DNA of 45,027 bases from Bacteroidota bacterium (lineage in GTDB: Bacteria > Bacteroidota > Bacteroidia > Flavobacteriales_D > Sanyastnellaceae). The stretch's first letter is position 1. Every line of letters starts with the position of its first letter. Below are positions 17,538-25,722 of the stretch, piece by piece. The stretch is taken from contig JAQBVN010000017.1 of assembly GCA_027622975.1 (NCBI GenBank), positions 1 to 45,027 of the forward strand, written 5' to 3'. The translations under genes were made by a program, and so were the position numbers. Below the pieces are notes generated by a model. It worked only from the letters and a program-made list of their open reading frames with translations. It had not been told where the DNA came from and made no database searches.

Positions 17538-18389
17538 TCACTCGTGAGAATGCAACATGCGAAGCGCAAAAGACAGCTTCTCCTTGAGTTCCATGCGGGC
17601 CACGATGGCATCCAAAAAGCCATGCTCCAGCACGAATTCTGCACGCTGAAAACCATCGGGCAGATCCTTCCCAATGGTTTCTTTCACCACGCGTGGTCCC
17701 GCAAAACCGATGAGGGCATTGGGCTCGCTGATGTTCAAATCTCCAAGCATGGCAAACGATGCTGTCACCCCCCCCGTGGTAGGATCCGTCAGAATGCTGA
17801 TGAATGGAAGGCCCTCTTTGGCAAGCAAGGACAGCTTGGCACTGGTTTTGGCCATTTGCATGAGACTGAGCCCCGCTTCCATCATGCGGGCTCCACCAGA
17901 CTTGCTGATGCAAATGAAAGGGACTCCCTTTTTGATGGCATGATCGATGCCACGCGCAATTTTTTCCCCCACGACAGAACCCATGCTGCCGCCGATGAAT
18001 GAAAAGTCCATGCATGCGATGACCACGCCCTGACCGTCCAATTCTCCAGACCCCACGCGAATGGCATCCATCAATCCCGTTTTGGATTGGGCAGATTTCA
18101 GGCGGTCCGTGTATGTCTTGGTGTCTGAGAACTTCAAGGGGTCCGCTGCCTCCAATTTGGGAGCCAACTCTCTGTATTTACCCTCATCAAACAGGATGCT
18201 GAAATATTCCTCGCTTCCAATGCGCTCGTGGTGGTCACACAAGGCACACACCCACATTGTGGATTCGTGTTCTTGGTTGGAGACCACTGTTTTGCAATTG
18301 GGGCATTTGTACCATGCTCCCTCAGGAATTTCCTTTTTTTCAGCACTCGTGGTGGTGATGCCCTCCGCGTTTCGTTTGAACCAAACCAT
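17538..18389 (-). CDS. accD: Acetyl-CoA carboxylase carboxyltransferase subunit beta
   Basis: A 283-residue subunit that, with AccA, transfers the carboxyl group from biotin to acetyl-CoA to make malonyl-CoA for fatty acid synthesis. The N-terminal zinc ribbon has all four cysteines (C29, C32, C48, C51 in YKCPNC and WVCALC). The crotonase-like core shows FSFIGGSMGSVVGEKI, SKSGGARMMEAGLSLMQMAK and LTDPTTGGVTASFAMLGD, which form the oxyanion holes for the acyl-CoA. The length and the order of motifs are standard. It is the first gene of the minus-strand accD-rpsO-pnp-rpoD block. Confidence 0.97.
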   Translation of the reverse strand: MVWFKRNAEGITTTSAEKKEIPEGAWYKCPNCKTVVSNQEHESTMWVCALCDHHERIGSEEYFSILFDEGKYRELAPKLEAADPLKFSDTKTYTDRLKSAQSKTGLMDAIRVGSGELDGQGVVIACMDFSFIGGSMGSVVGEKIARGIDHAIKKGVPFICISKSGGARMMEAGLSLMQMAKTSAKLSLLAKEGLPFISILTDPTTGGVTASFAMLGDLNISEPNALIGFAGPRVVKETIGKDLPDGFQRAEFVLEHGFLDAIVARMELKEKLSFALRMLHSHE

Positions 18390-18529
18390 GGGGCAAATTT
18401 AGGAGAGAAGACCACCCCTCTTCACCTGTCCTCCAAAATGCTGCGTGACTTGTGAACACCCGGCAATGGTTGGGTACGTCTAGGCCGTTTGGCAACTCCC
18501 TTCAAGAGAGAGCAAGAATCCTCGCCTTC

Positions 18530-20884
18530 TCAGAATGGCAAACCAAGCCCAAAATGCATTGCACCTCGCACCCCCTCTGAACCCATCCAGCGGCTACCTG
18601 CAAGTTGGGTGGGGTCATGCAGACGGAGCCCGCCATCGAGACGAAGCACAAAAAAATCGAGGTCGTATCGGACGCCCAACCCACTACCCAACGCGAGGCT
18701 TCGTGCCCCAATCCCTTGCCAACGCGCAAAATCAGGTACACCATCTCCTTGCAACCAAACATTGCCGGCATCGACGAACCAGGCCAAAGACCATGAAGAA
18801 CTGACTTCCCAACGCGATTCGAATTGGAGGTCCAACCTCATGTCCCCCAACCCTTGGATGACTCCGGTTTGACTGCTCGCGTTGAACGTCCCAGGACCGA
18901 GACTCCGCAAAACCCATCCTCTTGTCCCATTGGAACCTCCTGAAAAGAAGGATTGCTCCAAAGGCAGGGAAGCCGTGTTTCGGCCTGCTCTCGCTGCTCC
19001 AAAACGTATCTGCCAGGCCACTGACCAAGCTTGGTAGGAGGTTTCTCGTGCACCCGATGTGGTGAACAGGACCCTTTGATGTTGAACCAAAGGAACTCCG
19101 GGTGCTACCATCCACGCTCCGGTGACCTCATCAAATTTCAACGCCCTTCCCCATTGTTCCGCCGCCCATTGCGGAGCCATTCCCGCCCAATTGGCGAGAA
19201 CCGACGTGTTCCCCCTCCACGCCCCCACATTCCATGAGGATTCCCAGCTTGCGAAGGACCCCAAAGTAGCGTGGTTGTTGAATCGTGCCAGAATCAATGG
19301 ATTGTTTTGGGCTTCCAGCCAGGACACAAATGCAGAGTCCCTGTTGCCTAAGTTGACCACTGATGCCTGCAACAAGCCGATGGACACAACACTTCCTCTC
19401 GAAGGGTTTTCAATCCATTGAACGTCGTGATTGGCATGCCATTCACTCCTTGTGAATTCAGGCCAAACTTCACGGTTCCAGCCAACATCCAGAGTGCTCC
19501 GCGGCCTTGCCGATGGACGAAAGGCATCCAGAGGCAAGGCCACCATCCCCGTTCTCGACCTGCGCCAATTCAATGACCACTCCCCACTGTTCAGAAGTGT
19601 TTGGCTTGAAAACGAAGAAAATGGAGCCACTGCAACATAACCAAAGGAAGATTGAATTCGCCCCTCAGCACCCCACCCCCGTTGGTTTCTGGACAACAGA
19701 GTGGCTGCCAGTCGCGGTCCCGAACGCGCGTTGTTTCGAATCATGTCCAACTCCAGAGAAATGTCGTTGGCTGATTTGAAAGACAGCGAACAATCCATGT
19801 CCATGACCAGATGTGGTGGAGGACTGCTCAACGTGTCTTGGACAAAGGAACTGGCCTCTGACTCCCAACGGAGGGTTTGAGACATGTAGACCTTGTCCAC
19901 TGCGGCCAATCCCGACAGTCGCTCATACGTATCGGACACATGCTTGGGATGGTACAGATGCCCTGGAGAAATTGCCATGGAGTGTCGCCAAACCTCACCA
20001 CGTATGCCTCCTATGCGATCCTTGTCCGATTGCGGGTGCTGCCCATCCCAGGTCACATCTCCCCAGGTGACTTCTCGATGCGGCAACACGCCAACAGGAC
20101 GCAACGAATCAGGCCATGACGCAGGCCAAGGCAAATTCCGGGCTGACCATGGCAGCAACCGCACTTCGAGATTCGCAGTGGCTTGAAGGCCAGTGAGTGT
20201 GTCCAACACCAATTCTACAAGTCCACTGTGGAATGTTGCCAAACCCCGGTCTTGGGCCGCCGATGCGATTCGCTCTTTGGCTTCTCTGAGGGCTGTCATT
20301 TCAAAGGGCATGCCCTCACTCAATTCAGAAACCCCCTTCAAGTATTCCACGGGAAGGCCTGTGCCATCACCGATCATGTTCACCGTTCCCACATGCCATC
20401 TCGGACCCACCTGCATGGTAAGAACCAAAGAATGGCCTCGACGTTGAGGACGCCAAGAGGGCAAAACATTGGCCTGCAACCATCCGCCTTGTTGAAGCCG
20501 TCGCTGAAGTGCGGTGGCATTGATGGTGGCAATTTCCTCATGATTCCATGACTCTTCCATCGAGGAGTTGCTTGCCTCATTCAGGGTGCGATCACGCCCC
20601 CACAGAGGTCTCAATCTCCGATGATTGCTGCGAGGTTGTTGGGGCAGCAAAGCCTTCCATGATGCGATGTCCGATTTGCTCGGATTTTCGCCCTCTTCCA
20701 CCACAAGTTCTATCTCAATGTTCCTCCATGAAGAGATATCCACTTGGGCACTTGCGACGACCGCCCAATTGTAACTTGCGGCCATGGCAATCAGCAAAGC
20801 CCAACGACAGGAGATCCGTGACTTGAAACGGAGGAATCCACGATGGGAAACCCACAAAACCGTCGTCGAAGGCAACAAATGCAT
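18530..20884 (-). CDS. BamA/TamA-family outer-membrane protein
   Basis: A protein of up to 784 residues of the Omp85 superfamily. Residues after about 40 hold POTRA-like alpha/beta segments (HVGTVNMIGDG, REAKERIASAAQDRGLA, REVTWGDVTWDG). From about residue 400 the sequence alternates in the pattern of a 16-stranded barrel, with the conserved FFSGGSNGTRGW segment (the RGF-type loop of Omp85 proteins) and a C-terminal strand ending in GLGLPF. It probably inserts or exports outer-membrane or surface components. The true start is uncertain: the ATG at 20884 makes a signal segment near residues 27-47 (RWALLIAMAASYNWAVVASA) but overlaps the divergent TrmH gene by 101 bp. An inner ATG lies at 20785. 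Confidence 0.82.
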   Translation of the reverse strand: MHLLPSTTVLWVSHRGFLRFKSRISCRWALLIAMAASYNWAVVASAQVDISSWRNIEIELVVEEGENPSKSDIASWKALLPQQPRSNHRRLRPLWGRDRTLNEASNSSMEESWNHEEIATINATALQRRLQQGGWLQANVLPSWRPQRRGHSLVLTMQVGPRWHVGTVNMIGDGTGLPVEYLKGVSELSEGMPFEMTALREAKERIASAAQDRGLATFHSGLVELVLDTLTGLQATANLEVRLLPWSARNLPWPASWPDSLRPVGVLPHREVTWGDVTWDGQHPQSDKDRIGGIRGEVWRHSMAISPGHLYHPKHVSDTYERLSGLAAVDKVYMSQTLRWESEASSFVQDTLSSPPPHLVMDMDCSLSFKSANDISLELDMIRNNARSGPRLAATLLSRNQRGWGAEGRIQSSFGYVAVAPFSSFSSQTLLNSGEWSLNWRRSRTGMVALPLDAFRPSARPRSTLDVGWNREVWPEFTRSEWHANHDVQWIENPSRGSVVSIGLLQASVVNLGNRDSAFVSWLEAQNNPLILARFNNHATLGSFASWESSWNVGAWRGNTSVLANWAGMAPQWAAEQWGRALKFDEVTGAWMVAPGVPLVQHQRVLFTTSGARETSYQAWSVAWQIRFGAARAGRNTASLPLEQSFFSGGSNGTRGWVLRSLGPGTFNASSQTGVIQGLGDMRLDLQFESRWEVSSSWSLAWFVDAGNVWLQGDGVPDFARWQGIGARSLALGSGLGVRYDLDFFVLRLDGGLRLHDPTQLAGSRWMGSEGVRGAMHFGLGLPF

Positions 20885-21548
20885 TGGGGAACTACTGAAG
20901 AGCGATTGGAATGTGGAGCGAATCTACTGCACTGCTGAGTGGAAAGCCTCCCACAATGCATGGATTGAAGATCAGCCACAACGTGTTGGGGTGATTTGGG
21001 AAGAGGTCAGCGCCAAGGATTTGGAGATGATGACCAATTTCAAAACTGCACCCGGAGTATTGGCCGTGACCCAATTCGAGCTTGCACGCTCGATCCAGGT
21101 CTCCGAGCAGCCCTGGTTGTATCTCGATGACGTTCAGGACCCTGGCAATGTTGGAACCCTGATTCGGGTGGCCGACTGGTTTGGCTGGGGCGGTGTGATT
21201 GTCAGTCCTCAATCAGCCGACCCCATGAGTCCCAAGTCGATCCAGAGTGCCATGGGATCCACCTTCCACGTACCCATCCATGTGGGCACATTCGAAACCC
21301 TACCTCCTGCTCTGTTGGGATGCGTGGTCGGTTTGGATGCTGGAGGGGTCAACTTGTTCTCACAGCCTAAGCCGCTCAACCCCTCCTTGGTGGTTGTGGG
21401 ATCTGAATCTCATGGACTGTCAGACAAGGTCGTTGAATCGTGTCATCACATCGCCTCGATTCCCGGCAATGGGCGGGCCGAGTCATTGAATGCCTCAGTT
21501 GCTGGCGCCATTGCCATGGCCATGTTCACCCTCCCACGAGGCCAGTGA
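20784..21548 (+). CDS. TrmH-family RNA 2'-O-methyltransferase (SpoU type)
   Basis: A 254-residue SPOUT methyltransferase that methylates ribose 2'-OH in rRNA or tRNA. The N-terminal substrate-binding domain has TVVEGNKCIGELL (about residues 28-40). The knotted SAM domain has motif 1 DPGNVGTLIRVADWFG, motif 2 VVVGSESHGLS and motif 3 PGNGRAESLNASVAGAIA. The ATG at 20784 gives the usual SKAQRQEIRDLK start. Position next to an Omp85-family gene is common in Bacteroidota as far as I recall. The 3' end overlaps the convergent acyltransferase by 54 bp. The target nucleotide is not known. Confidence 0.92.
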   Translation: MAISKAQRQEIRDLKRRNPRWETHKTVVEGNKCIGELLKSDWNVERIYCTAEWKASHNAWIEDQPQRVGVIWEEVSAKDLEMMTNFKTAPGVLAVTQFELARSIQVSEQPWLYLDDVQDPGNVGTLIRVADWFGWGGVIVSPQSADPMSPKSIQSAMGSTFHVPIHVGTFETLPPALLGCVVGLDAGGVNLFSQPKPLNPSLVVVGSESHGLSDKVVESCHHIASIPGNGRAESLNASVAGAIAMAMFTLPRGQ

Positions 21549-22673
21549 GCGACACGGACCAGAAGAAATTTCACACCACTTGCGCTGAATCTCTTCCGTG
21601 GACCATCCTCGGCCTTGCAGCTGCCGGACCACACTGTCCATGCGATCCCTCCAAATCCGGCGGTCGTCCTCGCCCACATGCACCACGCGATCGTCAGATG
21701 AAAGAATCTCATCCAACCCTAGAAATTCAGCTGACAACAGCTGGTTTGGCCAAATCTTCATGCCTGCGTGCATCTGCATGTCAAACGTTTTGGCCATGTC
21801 GCGCTCGGGCTTTTTGGATTCCACATCTGCCATCCATTCCAACATGGGACCAAATTGCAAACACACCCGGCCTTTGAATCCTACGAGACCCGTCCACATG
21901 CTCAATTCGTCTTCACCTGGTTGTTTCACGTATTGGCCATCCCTTTGTTTGGTCAACAATTCGTGAACCTTCATCGCATCACAAGGGTCCCACTCATAGC
22001 TGATGGATACGGGCACGACCCTCATGGAATTCCAAACCTCCTCATGGCAACCATCTGACAGGGTTCGCATCAAGGCCGGTGCCGTCACATCAATTCCGTC
22101 TTTGGCTCGTCCCTCTCGATGCGCTAACCACACTGAATTGCCTTGTTCAATGGTATGTCGGATGTAACTGGCTGTGCGAAGGCTGTGGTGGAAACGTTCT
22201 CGTGGCGATCCAGAGCGCTGGACCACGAAACATCGATTCAACCGAACCAAATCCCGGACCCATTCAGACCCCAACAAATTGGATCCAATGCCAATTTCTG
22301 TAGGCATTCTACCGGATTCCATCAAAGCCACATTGATCAGGGAAGGGTCGAGGACAATGTCTCGGTGGTTGCTGAGAAACAACCTGCCTTTCTCCATGCT
22401 CTCAGCGGAGCCCTCCCATGTAACGCCAGAGGTCGTTTCCTCGATGAGTGCATCCACAAACGGCTTCACGACACCCGATTGAAAGTGATCTGCCAAGTCG
22501 ATGTTTCGCCACAAAGCGACCACCTGTTCTGCACGTTCTCCAGGAATCAATCGTGAAAGGTCGCGAACCCAATCGCGGCTTTCTCTCAGTGCAACCATGG
22601 CATCTTGTGCGCGTTGCCCTGACAATGGCGCCATGTCTTCAAACCCTTGAACCTTCAGGTCTGCCTCAATCAT
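21495..22673 (-). CDS. Glycerolipid acyltransferase of the PlsC/PlsB superfamily
   Basis: A 392-residue acyltransferase expected to acylate lysophosphatidate or a related lipid at the membrane. The catalytic block is LFLSNHRDIVLDPSLI (about residues 125-140). The His-to-Asp spacing here is H-x5-D, or the partner is the nearer Asp in NHRD, rather than the textbook H-x4-D. The next blocks are VVQRSGSPRERF and VWLAHREGRAKDG, which match the second and third motifs of the family. No clear membrane helix is seen. The start at 22673 lies 33 bp from the divergent helicase gene. The frame stays open for another 1,020 bases upstream, but that part is antisense to the helicase and is not included. Confidence 0.85.
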   Translation of the reverse strand: MIEADLKVQGFEDMAPLSGQRAQDAMVALRESRDWVRDLSRLIPGERAEQVVALWRNIDLADHFQSGVVKPFVDALIEETTSGVTWEGSAESMEKGRLFLSNHRDIVLDPSLINVALMESGRMPTEIGIGSNLLGSEWVRDLVRLNRCFVVQRSGSPRERFHHSLRTASYIRHTIEQGNSVWLAHREGRAKDGIDVTAPALMRTLSDGCHEEVWNSMRVVPVSISYEWDPCDAMKVHELLTKQRDGQYVKQPGEDELSMWTGLVGFKGRVCLQFGPMLEWMADVESKKPERDMAKTFDMQMHAGMKIWPNQLLSAEFLGLDEILSSDDRVVHVGEDDRRIWRDRMDSVVRQLQGRGWSTEEIQRKWCEISSGPCRSLASWEGEHGHGNGASN

Positions 22674-22706
22674 GCCGCAAGATAACTTGCCCACTACCTT
22701 TGGGCA

Positions 22707-23978
22707 ATGCAGTTTGATGAACTCAAGTTGAAGCGACAATTCTTGAACGCGCTGGAGGATCTTGGGTTTCTTAGGCCCACACCCATTCAAGTGCAGGCCA
22801 TTCCTCGCATTCTTTCTGGACAGGATGTGGTTGCCGTCGCCCAAACTGGCACCGGAAAGACTGCAGCGTTTGTGCTCCCCATCTTGCAGAAAATCCAAGG
22901 AAGGCAAGACGGCGCGCCACGAGCGATGATCTTGGTGCCTACCAAAGAACTCGCTCTTCAAGTTCACAGAGCTGTCGAAGATTTCGGAAGCCACACAGAC
23001 CTGCGATCCGTGGCTTTGGTCGGTGGTGTGGGTCCTAAAGCCCAAATCGAAAAGCTTCAACAAGGTGTCGAAATTGTTGTGGCCACTCCAGGCAGGTTCA
23101 TGGAGCTGTATTTGCGTGGATTGCTCGTTGTCAAGAACATTCAAATGGTTGTGCTCGATGAAGCAGACCGCATGATGGACATGGGATTTATGCCTCAATT
23201 GCGCGACATCCAAGAAATTATTCCTCGCAAGCGTCAAAACCTTCTGTTCAGCGCAACCTTTCCTCAAAGGGTGGAACATCTCGTGGATGACTTTTTGCTG
23301 TGGCCTACGCGGATCGAGGTGGCTCCGGAGGGGACCCCTGTTGGCACCGTTTCGCAGTTCACCATGGAGGTGCCCAACGTGCAAACCAAGCTCCATGTGG
23401 TTCTTCACCTGATTCGTCAGTCCTCTGAAGGAGCGCGCACGTTGATCTTTTCTCGAACCAAAGAAGATGCCAAAGCCATTCGGGCTTTTCTCTCGGACGC
23501 ATTGAGAGAGGAGATTGTAGACCTCCATTCCAACAAGGCTCAGCACACCAGGCTCGCGGCGATGGAAAAGTACAGACATGGTGCTGTGCGCATCTTGGTA
23601 GGAACGGATGTCGCCAGTCGTGGCATCGACGTTCCTGAAACCGAAATGGTGATCAATTTTAATGTGCCACGTATGTCGGACGATTACGTGCATCGAATCG
23701 GTCGTACAGGGCGCGCGGAGCGCCTAGGTTCAGCATACACCTTGATTGACCCCACGGACGTGGTGGCATGGAAACGGATATTGGAGAGGCTACCCAATGA
23801 TGATCCTCCCCAAAAATTGTCGATGCCAATTGGGATTGAAATCACGGAAACCCCTCCTTGGGAGGCCAAGGAGATGGCTCGAACCATTGACTTTCAAAAG
23901 CGGAAGGCGGACCCCACGTACAAGGGCGCTTTCCACGAAAAGAAGCGGAAGCCTCAAGGACGAAGACGCCGGGGTTGA
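22707..23978 (+). CDS. DEAD-box RNA helicase, RhlE-like
   Basis: A 423-residue ATP-dependent RNA helicase with all core motifs in order: Q motif RPTPIQVQAI, Walker A AQTGTGKT, PTKELALQ, ATPGRF, VLDEADRMMDMGF, LLFSATFP, then TLIFSRTKEDA, GTDVASRGIDVPE and HRIGRTGRAERLG. The C-terminus is a short Lys/Arg-rich tail (EKKRKPQGRRRRG) likely to hold RNA. It is probably involved in ribosome assembly or mRNA turnover. The start ATG fits the conserved N-terminus. The gene is divergent from the acyltransferase and overlaps the convergent small gene by 25 bp. Confidence 0.95.
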   Translation: MQFDELKLKRQFLNALEDLGFLRPTPIQVQAIPRILSGQDVVAVAQTGTGKTAAFVLPILQKIQGRQDGAPRAMILVPTKELALQVHRAVEDFGSHTDLRSVALVGGVGPKAQIEKLQQGVEIVVATPGRFMELYLRGLLVVKNIQMVVLDEADRMMDMGFMPQLRDIQEIIPRKRQNLLFSATFPQRVEHLVDDFLLWPTRIEVAPEGTPVGTVSQFTMEVPNVQTKLHVVLHLIRQSSEGARTLIFSRTKEDAKAIRAFLSDALREEIVDLHSNKAQHTRLAAMEKYRHGAVRILVGTDVASRGIDVPETEMVINFNVPRMSDDYVHRIGRTGRAERLGSAYTLIDPTDVVAWKRILERLPNDDPPQKLSMPIGIEITETPPWEAKEMARTIDFQKRKADPTYKGAFHEKKRKPQGRRRRG

Positions 23979-24262
23979 TCATCTTGGGGCTTCCAAGGAA
24001 TGAGCCTTGCTCCGTCCACAACATAGCCTTCATCGAAGCACATCACAGCGAGTTTGCCATCTTTCAATGGATGCAGGTGCGTGTGATAATCGAAGTCAAA
24101 ACCACGACGAACCAACCATGCAACTCCTTGTTCAGCCACATGGGCATCTTCCACCTCGCTCTGGTTGGTTCTCCATGCTTTGAGTAAGTTGCGATTTCGA
24201 TCGAGCGTCTTTCGCACGCGCCAATGAGAGGTTGTCCATTTCATCTGTTTTCTTGTCATCAT
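23954..24262 (-). CDS. Small conserved protein of unknown function
   Basis: A soluble protein of about 102 residues with no signal or membrane segment. The N-terminal half is basic and helical (SHWRVRKTLDRNRNLLKAW). The C-terminal half has GFDFDYHTHLHPLKDGKL followed by MCFDEGYVVDG, a pattern that, from memory, recurs in Bacteroidota hypothetical proteins (aromatic-rich strand, turn, then C-x-D-x-G-Y). The start is uncertain: ATG codons at 24262, 24259 and 24244 are all possible. It overlaps the helicase 3' end by 25 bp. Confidence 0.65.
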   Translation of the reverse strand: MMTRKQMKWTTSHWRVRKTLDRNRNLLKAWRTNQSEVEDAHVAEQGVAWLVRRGFDFDYHTHLHPLKDGKLAVMCFDEGYVVDGARLIPWKPQDDQPRRLRP

Positions 24263-24312
24263 CTCGTGCAACCTGCAAGACTTCTCTTCACGGAATCACC
24301 GTCGATTGGCTC

Positions 24313-24331
24313 GTGCACGTCATGAGTGCAC
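24313..24331. promoter_or_regulatory. Possible operator before the hydroxyacyl-CoA dehydrogenase gene
   Basis: Two copies of the palindrome GTGCAC are separated by 7 bases, so the whole element is also an inverted repeat. It lies 29 bases before the ATG at 24360. The spacing is what a dimeric regulator would need, but no regulator gene is nearby. A TACCTTCG sequence, one mismatch from TAnnTTTG, follows at 24348-24355. Confidence 0.25.
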
Positions 24332-24359
24332 AAGTGTCGATGGGCTATACCTTCGCTTC

Positions 24360-25523
24360 ATGAAATCATGGAACATCGTTGGCGTTGTGGGTGCGGGGAC
24401 CATGGGCAGTGGGATCGCCCAGGTAGCAGCTCAAGCTGGCTGTCAAGTTTGGCTTTGCGATCAAAACCCTGAGGTTCTTCATCGAAGCGAACAGGCGCTC
24501 AAGTCCATTTTGGCCAGGCTCGTGGACAAGGGAAGCATGACTTTGGATCAGTCATCAGCCATTGCCAAACGGATTGTTCGAACCACAGATGTGGCGGAAC
24601 TTTCAACCTGCGACGTAATCATCGAAGCCATCGTCGAAGACCTTTCGGTTAAATCCAAGCTCTTCCAAACCTTAGAAGGTATGGTGTCGGAATCCTGCAT
24701 CTTGGCCACCAACACCTCTTCTCTGTCCATCACTGCGTTGGCCAGCGCCTGCAGTCATCCCCATCGCGTGATCGGATTGCATTTCTTCAATCCTGCACCG
24801 TTGATGGCGCTTGTGGAAGTTGTGCCAGCACTCCAAAGTGCACCTGGACTTGTCAATGATGTCTGCGATCAAATGGCCGCTTGGGGCAAGTCCCCTGCAG
24901 TCGCAAAGGACACTCCCGGATTCATCGTGAACAGGGTAGCAAGACCTTTTTACAGCGAAGCGCTACGGATGGCAGACGAGGGCCTTGCTTCCCCCGCAGA
25001 CATCGATGCCTCGATGCGAGCCCAGGGATTCCGCATGGGGCCTTTTGAGTTGATGGACTTGATTGGACATGATGTCAATTACGCCGTCACCTCCACTGTT
25101 CATGCAGCCTTTTATGGAGATTCACGTTACCGCCCGAGCCATACCCAACGACAGCTTGTGGCCGCCCAATGGTTGGGTCGAAAGACAGGAAGAGGCTTCT
25201 TTGAATATCCTGTCAATGAACCCCACACGGGCTCACATGGGACTGTCGTCGAAGGTGTGGCCGACCGCATATTGGCCATGCTCATGAACGAGGCGTTCGA
25301 CGCTGTGTTTTGGCGTGTCGCTTCCCCTGAACACATCGACCTTGCCATGCAAAAAGGTGTCAACTATCCCAAGGGCTTGATTGCTTGGGCCGAGGCATGG
25401 GGATTGGATCGAATTGTGGAAGTTCTCGATGGCCTGCATCAACGGTATGGTGAAGAACGTTATCGCTGCAGTCCCTTGTTGAAGGAACGCGCCCAAACTG
25501 GAGACCGTTTCTTCAATCCTTGA
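24360..25523 (+). CDS. 3-hydroxyacyl-CoA (3-hydroxybutyryl-CoA) dehydrogenase
   Basis: A 387-residue NAD-dependent dehydrogenase that oxidises L-3-hydroxyacyl-CoA to the 3-keto form in fatty acid or phenylacetate breakdown. The Rossmann motif is VGAGTMGSGIAQVAA (about residues 9-23). The catalytic segment is VIGLHFFNPAPLM with the active His, and VNRVARPFYSEALRM opens the first C-terminal 3HCDH domain. A second C-terminal domain with GVNYPKGLIAWAEAWG follows, so it is the two-tail PaaH-like layout. The ATG at 24360 is chosen because MKSWNIVGVVGAG is the normal start. A thiolase able to take its product lies 950 bp downstream on the other strand. Confidence 0.92.
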   Translation: MKSWNIVGVVGAGTMGSGIAQVAAQAGCQVWLCDQNPEVLHRSEQALKSILARLVDKGSMTLDQSSAIAKRIVRTTDVAELSTCDVIIEAIVEDLSVKSKLFQTLEGMVSESCILATNTSSLSITALASACSHPHRVIGLHFFNPAPLMALVEVVPALQSAPGLVNDVCDQMAAWGKSPAVAKDTPGFIVNRVARPFYSEALRMADEGLASPADIDASMRAQGFRMGPFELMDLIGHDVNYAVTSTVHAAFYGDSRYRPSHTQRQLVAAQWLGRKTGRGFFEYPVNEPHTGSHGTVVEGVADRILAMLMNEAFDAVFWRVASPEHIDLAMQKGVNYPKGLIAWAEAWGLDRIVEVLDGLHQRYGEERYRCSPLLKERAQTGDRFFNP

Positions 25524-25582
25524 ACCGCAATTCTTGAACCTCGTTGCCAAATCGTTCCTTCTCGAAATCATCGGTCACCCTT

Positions 25583-25644
25583 GAATTCTTGGTTTGCCCT
25601 GGAATTCTTGGTTTGCTCTGGAATTCTTGGTTTGCTCTGGAATT
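25583..25644. repeat. 19-bp tandem repeat, three copies
   Basis: The unit GAATTCTTGGTTTGCYCTG occurs three times in a row at 25583-25601, 25602-25620 and 25621-25639, with a partial GAATT after it; copies two and three are identical and copy one differs by one base. A further GAATTC lies at 25659-25664. The array lies in the 197-bp gap between the stops of two convergent genes and does not encode a recognisable protein. Confidence 0.9.
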
Positions 25645-25701
25645 GGAGGTTGGGCCCTGAATTCGGGTGTTTCTCATTGATGTCGCGCAGGCTCCTGACA
25701 G

Positions 25702-25722
25702 AACCCTTCATGTTGAAGGGTT
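25702..25722. terminator. Hairpin between two convergent genes
   Basis: A 9-bp perfect stem (AACCCTTCA / TGAAGGGTT) with a 3-base loop overlaps the stop codon of the NlpC/P60 gene. It could act on transcripts from either side. There is no U-tract on either strand, so its strength is doubtful. Confidence 0.4.

Noticed and set aside
22674-23693. A 340-codon open extension of the acyltransferase frame opposite the helicase
   Set aside because: It is antisense to a well-conserved DEAD-box helicase and its translation resembles no family. The acyltransferase begins normally at 22673. The open frame is explained by codon bias on the other strand.
25583-25644. Short CRISPR remnant
   Set aside because: The 19-bp units abut each other with no spacer and there are no cas genes.
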